A stretch of DNA of 5,502 bases from Novosphingobium sp. (GTDB lineage: Bacteria; Pseudomonadota; Alphaproteobacteria; Sphingomonadales; Sphingomonadaceae), in NCBI GenBank assembly GCA_028697875.1, contig JAQVEQ010000186.1, forward strand, positions 1 to 5,502. Reading direction: 5' to 3'. The notes under the pieces were generated by a model. That model made no database searches, had not been told where the DNA came from, and saw nothing but the letters and a program-made list of their open reading frames with translations. This document shows positions 1 through 4,529 of the stretch, in pieces. The first letter of the stretch is position 1. Each line of letters opens with the position of its first letter. The translations under genes and the position numbers were made by a program.

Positions 1-744
1 TTCGGAACCATTCATGCCCTGCCTGCCGGGACGGTGTGGTTCGACCGGCCGATCGCTGCCGCCCTTGCCGGTTCGGACGAACTGGTCACGGAAATCGACC
101 TGGCCGACACGGAGAGTCTGCGCGCCGGGTTCGCCCAGAAGTCCCTGCTGCCGGCGGGCCAGAACCTGCGCGACTTGATGCCGGCGGAAGATCGCGCGCC
201 TTATGAAAAGGCAATGGCGGTCCTGGGCCTGCCTCCCGCTGCCTTCGACCGCTACAAGCCGGGGTACGCGGGCTTGATGTTGTCGATGCTGCCGGTCCTC
301 CAGCAGGGCTATTCGCCCGAAGACGGGGTCGAGCCGGTCCTTGCCGCCCATCGCGGGGCGCAGACCCGCACCGGGGCGCTCGAAACGGCGGCATTCCAGC
401 TGAACCTGTTCGATTCCATGCCGATGGCGGAACAGCTTTCGTACTTGCGCAGCACTGTCGAGGCCTCTCCCGAGATGGCCGACATGCTCGGCAAGATGGT
501 CGTCGAATGGCTGGACGGCGATGCGGACGAACTGGCCAATCTTATCAACGAGCAGGACGACGATCCCGCCCTGCTCGAACGCCTGCTCTATTCCCGCAAT
601 CGCACCTGGGCGGGCTGGATCGCGCGGCGGCTCGACCGGCCCGGCACGGTCTTCGTTGCCGTCGGCGCGGGACACCTGGCCGGCCCCGGCAGTGTGCAGG
701 ACGTGCTTGCCCGGCGCGGGATCGCCAGCAGCCGCGTGCAATGA
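1..744 (+). CDS. TraB/GumN-family protein, 5' partial
   Basis: This is the 3' part (247 codons) of a gene whose start lies before the window; the frame is open from base 1 and ends at TGA 742-744. The first visible residues are FGTIH, the N-terminal GxxH motif of the TraB/GumN (Tiki-like) fold. A second GxxH (GAGH, visible residues 222-225) sits near the C-terminus, followed by LAGPGSV. A conserved acidic position (LVTEID) and an SRNRTW segment also match the family. Related proteins (TIKI, TraB, EreA) are proposed or shown metal-dependent hydrolases or proteases using the two GxxH motifs and a Glu. The bacterial GumN group has no settled substrate, so no reaction is assigned. The next gene is a paralogue whose ATG overlaps this stop (ATGA), implying co-transcription and translational coupling. 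The missing N-terminus, expected to be about 35-50 residues, probably carries an export signal, but this cannot be seen. Confidence 0.88.
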   Translation, partial: FGTIHALPAGTVWFDRPIAAALAGSDELVTEIDLADTESLRAGFAQKSLLPAGQNLRDLMPAEDRAPYEKAMAVLGLPPAAFDRYKPGYAGLMLSMLPVLQQGYSPEDGVEPVLAAHRGAQTRTGALETAAFQLNLFDSMPMAEQLSYLRSTVEASPEMADMLGKMVVEWLDGDADELANLINEQDDDPALLERLLYSRNRTWAGWIARRLDRPGTVFVAVGAGHLAGPGSVQDVLARRGIASSRVQ

Positions 745-1604
745 AATTCCGTTTCGCGCTGTCCCTCGCGGCAGCCCTGCTGGCCGCCGCCTGTTCCGGG
801 CCGCGCGAGCAAGCGACCCCTGCCCTGTGGGAAGTGACCGGGCCTGGGGGGCAACAGGCCTATCTTTTCGGCACGATCCACGCCCTGTCCGGCGATGTGG
901 CATGGCGTTCGCCCCCTATCGAGGATGCCCTGCGCAATTCCGACAGGCTGGTGCTGGAAATCGCCCAGCTGGACGACCGGGCGGCCATGCGGGAGGTCTT
1001 CGCCCGCCTCGCCGAAACGCCGGGGCAGCCGCCGCTCGCGCAGAAGGTCGCGCCCGGATACCGCGCTGCCCTTGCCCGGCTCATGCGCAGCGCGGGACTG
1101 GACGAAAGGCAGTTCGCCGCCATGGAAACATGGGCTGCCGCCCTGACCCTGGCACAGGCCGCGCGTCGCGGAGGGGGTGATGAAAGCGTGGACCGGGCCC
1201 TGATGGCAATGGCCCGTGGTAAGCCGGTGGAGGAACTGGAAGGCACGGAACGGCAGCTTTCGCTGTTCGATGCCCTGCCCGAGGCAGAACAACGCGACCT
1301 GCTCGATGCCGTGGTGGCCGAAGCGGCCACGGCCGGGGCGGAAGACGACATGCTCGCGGCCTTGTGGCGGCGCGGGGACATGAAGGCGATCGCGCGCGAG
1401 ACGCATCGCGGCATGCTGGCCGACCCGGAATTGCGGCAGGCGCTGCTGGTGGAGCGGAACAGGAACTGGGCGGAACAGGTGTCGGCCATGCTCGAGGCGG
1501 GCCACCATCCGTTCGTGGCGGTCGGGGCCAGCCACATGGCGGGACCGGAAGGGCTTCCCGCCCTGATCGAAGGGCAAGGGTACGCGGTCCGGCGCGTTCA
1601 ATAG
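741..1604 (+). CDS. TraB/GumN-family predicted lipoprotein
   Basis: The product is 287 aa. I chose the ATG at 741 because it overlaps the upstream stop as ATGA and gives a clean lipoprotein signal: MKFR, a hydrophobic stretch, then LLAAAC with Cys18 as the putative lipidated residue and Ser at +2, which favours the outer membrane. The reading frame is also open upstream, but that extension is an Arg/Pro/Ala-rich shadow of the previous gene. Family motifs are LFGTIH (GxxH at 44-47), LVLEI with Glu73, ERNRNW, and GASH (262-265) followed by MAGPEG. The protein aligns along its length with the preceding gene, for example QLSLFDALPEAEQ here against QLNLFDSMPMAEQ, and both end in RVQ, so the two are tandem duplicates. 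A metal-dependent hydrolase or protease in the periplasm is the family-based expectation; the substrate is unknown. Confidence 0.9.
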   Translation: MKFRFALSLAAALLAAACSGPREQATPALWEVTGPGGQQAYLFGTIHALSGDVAWRSPPIEDALRNSDRLVLEIAQLDDRAAMREVFARLAETPGQPPLAQKVAPGYRAALARLMRSAGLDERQFAAMETWAAALTLAQAARRGGGDESVDRALMAMARGKPVEELEGTERQLSLFDALPEAEQRDLLDAVVAEAATAGAEDDMLAALWRRGDMKAIARETHRGMLADPELRQALLVERNRNWAEQVSAMLEAGHHPFVAVGASHMAGPEGLPALIEGQGYAVRRVQ

Positions 1605-1729
1605 GCGGTCCGGGGCCGGTATCGCTTGCAATTCCACGCCATTGCCGTTAGGGGCGCGCGCTTCGCGGCATGGTCATCCCTGGAGGCGTGGCGCGAAGAA
1701 CGTATCAACCAGTTTTGAAAGGTAAGCAG
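1605..1729 (+). other. Intergenic gap before rplY
   Basis: This 125-nt gap lies between the second TraB/GumN gene and rplY and probably contains the rplY promoter. The best candidate is TTGCAA at 1626-1631 followed, after 17 nt, by TAGGGG at 1649-1654. The -10 match is poor, so I do not call it as a promoter. No convincing intrinsic terminator for the upstream pair is visible. In-frame extension of rplY to an ATG at 1670 is possible but lacks L25 similarity. Confidence 0.4.
1717..1722 (+). promoter_or_regulatory. Ribosome binding site of rplY
   Basis: GAAAGG ends 7 nt before the ATG at 1730. It supports that start over the in-frame upstream ATG at 1670. Confidence 0.7.
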
Positions 1730-2365
1730 ATGAGCGACGCTCTTACGTTGCCGGCCGAAGCGCGCGAACGGGCAGGCAAGGGAGCCTCCCGCGCATTGCG
1801 TCGCGAAGGCCGTGTCCCCGCCGTGATCTATGGCGGCAAGGAAGAACCCCAGTCCATCCACGTTGAAGAGAAGGAACTGGTCCGCCAGCTCGGCACCGGT
1901 CACTTCGCCAACTCGATCGTCATGATCGAAGTGGGCGGCAAGAGCGTGCGCACCCTGCCCAAGGATGTCGCCTTCCATCCGGTGAGCGACCGTCCGGTCC
2001 ATGTCGACTTCCTGCGTCTTGCCAAGGACGCCACTGTCGAAGTCCAGGTTCCGGTCGTCTTCATCAACGAAGAAGACTCGCCCGGCCTCAAGAAGGGCGG
2101 CGTGCTCAACATGGTCCGCCACGAGCTGGACCTGATCTGCGACGCGGCCAAGATCCCGTCGGAAATCGAGATCGACGTGACCGGCCTCGAAGTCGGCGAT
2201 TCGATCCACATCAGCCACGTGAAGCTGCCGGTGGGTTCGGAAAGCGCGATCGCCGACCGCGACTTCACCATCGCGACGATCGTTGCCCCGTCGGCGCTCA
2301 AGCGCGCTGAAGCCGCAGCGGCCGCCGAAGAAGGTGCCGCGGAAGCAGGGGAAGGCGGAGAGTAA
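1730..2365 (+). CDS. rplY: 50S ribosomal protein L25/general stress protein Ctc
   Basis: The product is 211 aa, the long two-domain Ctc/TL5 form rather than the short (about 94 aa) E. coli L25. The N-terminal 5S rRNA-binding domain (about residues 5-95) shows the signature RERAGKGASRALRREGRVPA, then VIYGG, and later HPVSDRPVHVDFLR (83-96). The C-terminal beta domain (about 100-187) includes VPVVFINEEDSPGLKKGG and IEIDVTGLEVGDSIHISH. The last 25 residues are an Ala/Glu-rich acidic tail, as is common in alphaproteobacterial members. The protein sits in the large ribosomal subunit on 5S rRNA. The start at MSDALTL is set by the ribosome binding site and family alignment. The gene is followed 97 nt later by pth, a gene order commonly conserved in Alphaproteobacteria. 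Confidence 0.96.
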   Translation: MSDALTLPAEARERAGKGASRALRREGRVPAVIYGGKEEPQSIHVEEKELVRQLGTGHFANSIVMIEVGGKSVRTLPKDVAFHPVSDRPVHVDFLRLAKDATVEVQVPVVFINEEDSPGLKKGGVLNMVRHELDLICDAAKIPSEIEIDVTGLEVGDSIHISHVKLPVGSESAIADRDFTIATIVAPSALKRAEAAAAAEEGAAEAGEGGE

Positions 2366-2396
2366 GCTCTTCGATCTTTCCGAATATCGGATCGAG

Positions 2397-2434
2397 GCGC
2401 CGGTTACGCACAGCGTGGCCGGCGCTTTGCTTTT
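2397..2434 (+). terminator. Hairpin with T-rich tail between rplY and pth
   Basis: A 13-bp stem runs from GCGCCGGTTACGC (2397-2409) to GCGTGGCCGGCGC (2413-2425), with two G-U pairs and a 3-nt loop. TTTGCTTTT follows at 2426-2434. The stem is strong, but the T-tract is broken by GC, so this could be a full terminator of rplY or a partial one that reduces pth read-through. A weaker hairpin (CCGA/TCGG core, 2380-2390) lies just upstream. Confidence 0.6.
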
Positions 2435-2451
2435 GCGGTGCGATTGACGCT

Positions 2452-2456
2452 AGGGA
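2452..2456 (+). promoter_or_regulatory. Ribosome binding site of pth
   Basis: AGGGA sits 6 nt before the ATG at 2463 and agrees with the family N-terminus starting just before WVGLGNPG. Confidence 0.65.
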
Positions 2457-2462
2457 ACGGAC

Positions 2463-3026
2463 ATGCAGCTTTGGGTAGGCCTTGGAAATCCGGGACCGCA
2501 ATACGCGATGCACCGGCACAATGTCGGTTTCATGGCCGTGGACGTGATCGCGGAGATCCACGGTTTCGGCTCGGTACAGAAGAAGTTTTCCGGATGGGTC
2601 CAGGAAGGCCGGATCGGAACCGAGAAGATCGTCCTGCTGAAGCCGGCGACCTTCATGAACGAGAGCGGGCGGGCGGTGTCGGAGGCGATGCGCTTCTACA
2701 AGCTGGAAACCGACGCGCTGACCGTGTTCCATGACGAACTCGACCTGGCGCCCTTCAAGGTCAAGGTGAAGACCGGCGGCGGGGCCGCCGGACACAATGG
2801 CCTGCGCTCCATCGCCCAGCACCTGGGCCCCGATTTCCGCCGGGTGCGCCTCGGTATCGGCCACCCCGGCCACAAGGACCGGGTGACATCCTATGTCCTT
2901 GGCAACTACGCCAAGGCGGAAATGGACGATCTGGCGGCCATGCTGGGCGCCGTCGCCGCCGAGGCCGAATGGCTGGCGAAAGGCGACGACGCCCGCTTCA
3001 TGAGCGAACTGGCCCTCAGGCTTTAG
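2463..3026 (+). CDS. pth: Peptidyl-tRNA hydrolase
   Basis: The product is 187 aa, close to the usual bacterial Pth length (about 185-200). This cytoplasmic enzyme cleaves the ester between peptide and tRNA in peptidyl-tRNAs released by stalled ribosomes. All signature residues are present: VGLGNPG with Asn9, RHN with catalytic His19, FMNESG with Asn66, FHDELDL with Asp91, and GHNGLRS with Asn112. These correspond to E. coli Asn10, His20, Asn68, Asp93 and Asn114. The C-terminal part (GIGHPGHKDRVTSYVLG) is typical. The gene lies downstream of rplY in the same orientation, so recycling and ribosomal functions are grouped. Its stop (TAG 3024-3026) lies inside the 3' end of the opposite-strand oxygenase gene. 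ychF, a frequent neighbour in related genomes, does not follow here. Confidence 0.97.
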   Translation: MQLWVGLGNPGPQYAMHRHNVGFMAVDVIAEIHGFGSVQKKFSGWVQEGRIGTEKIVLLKPATFMNESGRAVSEAMRFYKLETDALTVFHDELDLAPFKVKVKTGGGAAGHNGLRSIAQHLGPDFRRVRLGIGHPGHKDRVTSYVLGNYAKAEMDDLAAMLGAVAAEAEWLAKGDDARFMSELALRL

Positions 3027-3789
3027 CGGGCTGGCGCTTGGCCGGCGCCTTCTTTCCCTTGGCTGCCGGTTGCGGGAGCTGCGGTGCATCCCCGCCGGGG
3101 CCTTCGAGGCCCGGGACCAAGCGGTTGGATTCGTGGGCCGCCTCTACCTTGGCCTGCTGCATCTTGGCCGGATCGACCGCGATCTTCGCATTGATGGCGA
3201 TAGTGATCCGGTCTTCATCGGCATCGTTGGGATGGACCCAGTGCTTGAGCGTGCTGGGGAACACCACCAGCGTGCCCGGCGCAGGTTTCATCGCATGGAG
3301 CGAACGCATGTAGGGCGATTTGACCAGCCCCTGGCCCGGAGGGGCCGAACGATGGTCGATGAATTCGATCGAACCGGCCATCCCCCCGGTCGCAGAAGGC
3401 GGGACCTTGATATAGTAGGCGGCCGACCAGAATGCGCCCGGATGGTCGTGCGGGACGTTGTAGCCGCCCTTGGGATTGACGTTCACCCATCCGTCGCATT
3501 CGAGCCGCAGGTTCTTGAGCGCTTCCTTGTTGGCAACGCGCTGGGTCGCATCGGCGAGGCATTGCATGATCTTCTGGGCAAGTTCGCGGTGGGCCGGCTC
3601 CTTGCGGGCGAAGAAATCAAGATCGCTGTGCCAGCCACTGCGGTTGGAACGGACCATGCCCGCCTCGTTCTTCATCCGATCATCGATTTCCTTGATGATC
3701 TCGGCATTGATCCGCTCGAAATCCGCGATCTCGTAGACCGGGATCGGCGATGCGAAGACGAGATTCATTTTCCTGAATTTGTTGCTCAT
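3016..3789 (-). CDS. Putative 2OG-Fe(II) oxygenase
   Basis: The product is 257 aa from ATG 3787-3789. The core (about residues 10-203) resembles the TIGR02466/2OG-FeII_Oxy_5 group: an early FASPIPVYE segment, GWVNVNPKGGYNVPHDHPGA with candidate metal ligands His114/Asp115/His116, AFWSAAYYIKVP, then VVFPSTLKHW with distal His183, and RITIAINAK with Arg194 as the expected 2-oxoglutarate anchor. These proteins are predicted non-haem iron dioxygenases; the substrate is unknown. After about residue 203 comes a 50-residue tail that ends Lys/Pro/Ala-rich and is probably flexible. The start is uncertain: neither this ATG nor the one at 3766-3768 (MNLVF) has a well-spaced ribosome binding site, as each has an AGGA only 2 nt away. 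The frame is also open up to an ATG at 3958-3960, but that Arg-rich extension does not look like the family. The gene is convergent with pth and divergent from the PEP-CTERM gene. Confidence 0.82.
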   Translation of the reverse strand: MSNKFRKMNLVFASPIPVYEIADFERINAEIIKEIDDRMKNEAGMVRSNRSGWHSDLDFFARKEPAHRELAQKIMQCLADATQRVANKEALKNLRLECDGWVNVNPKGGYNVPHDHPGAFWSAAYYIKVPPSATGGMAGSIEFIDHRSAPPGQGLVKSPYMRSLHAMKPAPGTLVVFPSTLKHWVHPNDADEDRITIAINAKIAVDPAKMQQAKVEAAHESNRLVPGLEGPGGDAPQLPQPAAKGKKAPAKRQPAKA

Positions 3790-3885
3790 GATCCTGCCCA
3801 AGTTTCCTCTTTCGCCCTCATCGGACGCATGCCGGGGCGAGGCAAGTGTTAACAGGCGATATTTCACCCGTTTACGTTGATCGAG

Positions 3886-3912
3886 CGCAATGTTCCGCTG
3901 CAATTCATTGCG
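3886..3912. repeat. Inverted repeat with GCAAT/ATTGC copies
   Basis: CGCAATG (3886-3892) and CATTGCG (3906-3912) form 7-bp inverted arms with a 13-nt spacer. A further GCAAT at 3900-3904 pairs with ATTGC at 3907-3911. This could be an operator for the oxygenase gene or a second site for the PEP-CTERM promoter, or simply chance. The centre is about 140 bp upstream of the predicted sigma-54 transcription start. Confidence 0.4.
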
Positions 3913-3937
3913 GCGCCGGCTGCGCTTCTGACGCCCC

Positions 3938-3964
3938 AGGAGTGTCGGGATAACTGACACTCCT
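3938..3964. promoter_or_regulatory. Perfect dyad, candidate enhancer-binding site
   Basis: AGGAGTGTC (3938-3946) and GACACTCCT (3956-3964) are perfect 9-bp inverted arms around a 9-nt centre. The midpoint, 3951, is about 89 bp upstream of the predicted transcription start at 4040, the usual range for upstream activating sites of sigma-54 enhancer-binding proteins. The inner GTGTC/GACAC half-sites have the look of a dimeric response-regulator target. No T-tract follows on the + strand, so it is unlikely to be a terminator. Which protein binds it is not shown; a PrsR-type regulator is an inference from the gene it precedes. Confidence 0.6.
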
Positions 3965-4012
3965 AATCGCCCGGCCTAGGCATTAACCAGTGTAACCCCC
4001 GTAAAACATGGC

Positions 4013-4029
4013 TTGGCACACCCTTTGCT
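4013..4029 (+). promoter_or_regulatory. Sigma-54 (RpoN) -24/-12 promoter
   Basis: TTGGCACACCCTTTGCT closely matches the RpoN consensus YTGGCACG-N4-TTGCW. The GG at 4015-4016 and the GC at 4027-4028 are separated by exactly 10 nt, as required. Transcription is predicted to start near 4040, giving a leader of about 45 nt before the PEP-CTERM gene. Transcription from it would need an AAA+ enhancer-binding activator. Confidence 0.82.
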
Positions 4030-4070
4030 TCTTCGGTCGTCAACCATTTGTGAATCGAAATCTCATGCAT

Positions 4071-4077
4071 AGGGGGA
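4071..4077 (+). promoter_or_regulatory. Ribosome binding site of PEP-CTERM gene
   Basis: AGGGGGA lies 7 nt before the ATG at 4085, a strong and well-spaced site that fixes the start. Confidence 0.75.
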
Positions 4078-4084
4078 TTGAGTA

Positions 4085-4417
4085 ATGAAGAAGACGCTTT
4101 TGACACTCGCGGCTCTGGGTACTGTCGCGATCGCTTCGCCGGCCATGGCGACCTTTGGCTCCTGGAGTTCCACGGGTGGCTGGGGCGGTTCCTCGGGCGG
4201 CACCACTCACACGCACTATTGCGGTTGTGGTGACAAGTTCGGTGATTCCCAGTGCAACGGCTCTACTGGCGGCAGCACCGGTTCGACTACTTCGACAACC
4301 ACGACCTCGACCTCTTCGGGCAACGAAGTTCCCGAACCGGGCATGCTGGGCCTGGCCGGTGCGGGCCTGATCGGTCTCGCCATGCTGCGCCGCCGCAAGG
4401 CGCGCGCCAAGGCCTGA
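4085..4417 (+). CDS. Small PEP-CTERM sorting-domain protein
   Basis: The product is 110 aa. Residues 1-22 are a signal peptide (MKKT, hydrophobic core, cleavage likely after AMA at 20-22). The mature part starts with a Gly/Ser/Trp-rich stretch (24-40), then a compact Cys/His patch, HTHYCGCGD (His42, His44, Cys46, Cys48) with Cys57 nearby. Residues 58-79 are almost entirely Ser/Thr/Gly, a plausible glycosylation or linker region. The C-terminus is a PEP-CTERM domain: VPEP at 82-85, a hydrophobic helix (about 87-101), then RRRK. Such proteins are exported, cleaved and sorted by an exosortase in exopolysaccharide-producing Gram-negative bacteria. The specific job of this protein is unknown. It has its own sigma-54-type promoter and terminator and so appears monocistronic. 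It lacks the WA of the PEPxxWA variant common in some sphingomonads. Confidence 0.93.
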   Translation: MKKTLLTLAALGTVAIASPAMATFGSWSSTGGWGGSSGGTTHTHYCGCGDKFGDSQCNGSTGGSTGSTTSTTTTSTSSGNEVPEPGMLGLAGAGLIGLAMLRRRKARAKA

Positions 4418-4466
4418 GACATTATCTCAAGCAAAGTTCACACAAGGATAGCTCCCACGTGTGATT

Positions 4467-4502
4467 GGCGTCCCTTCCCCATGGGAGGGGCGCCTTCTTT
4501 TT
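4467..4502 (+). terminator. Intrinsic terminator of PEP-CTERM gene
   Basis: The hairpin runs from GGCGTCCCTTCC (4467-4478) to GGGAGGGGCGCC-side bases (4483-4494), a 12-bp stem with two G-U pairs and loop CCAT. TTCTTTTT (4495-4502) follows directly. There is no T-tract on the opposite strand, so it acts for the + strand only and not for the facing TPR gene. Confidence 0.88.
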
Positions 4503-4529
4503 GAGCTGCGTGGCCATCCGGCAGCCGCT

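Larger units (their letters stand above)
3790..4084. other. Divergent intergenic regulatory region
   Basis: This 295-nt region lies between the oxygenase gene (leftward) and the PEP-CTERM gene (rightward). It holds, in order, a cluster of GCAAT/ATTGC repeats (3886-3912), a perfect 9+9 dyad (3938-3964), an 8-bp palindrome GCCTAGGC (3974-3981), and a sigma-54-type promoter (4013-4029). No clear sigma-70-type promoter for the leftward oxygenase gene was found, though one must lie here if it is transcribed on its own. Confidence 0.6.

Noticed and set aside
507..740. In-frame upstream extension of the second TraB/GumN gene
   Set aside because: It is a shadow of the first gene (Arg/Pro-rich), whereas ATG 741 gives a proper lipoprotein signal and an ATGA overlap.
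588..1637. Long minus-strand open frames opposite the TraB/GumN genes
   Set aside because: Composition is typical of antisense shadows of GC-rich genes, and the + strand genes have clear family motifs.
1657..1667. Small CGCG-CTT-CGCG hairpin before rplY
   Set aside because: The stem is only 4 bp, flanked by mismatches, with no T-tract; expected by chance in GC-rich DNA.
1670..1729. Alternative rplY start at 1670
   Set aside because: The added 20 residues do not resemble L25, and the ATG at 1730 has a well-spaced GAAAGG site.
3070..3852. Long + strand open frame (260 codons) opposite the oxygenase gene
   Set aside because: It is Arg/Asp/His-rich with no recognisable domain and lies entirely over a well-supported gene; long antisense frames are common in GC-rich DNA.
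3790..3960. In-frame upstream extension of the oxygenase gene by 57 codons to an ATG at 3958-3960
   Set aside because: The extension is Arg-rich and unlike the family N-terminus, and it covers the dyad and repeat-rich intergenic DNA; the core family start lies at 3789 or 3768.
4262..4320. Short repeated bases in the Ser/Thr-coding part of the PEP-CTERM gene
   Set aside because: Explained by low-complexity Ser/Thr/Gly coding; no regular repeat unit suggests a mobile element or CRISPR array.
4438..4464. TCACAC/GTGTGA inverted repeat just before the PEP-CTERM terminator
   Set aside because: Arms of 6 bp with a 15-nt spacer are weak, and the adjacent 12-bp terminator explains the region better.
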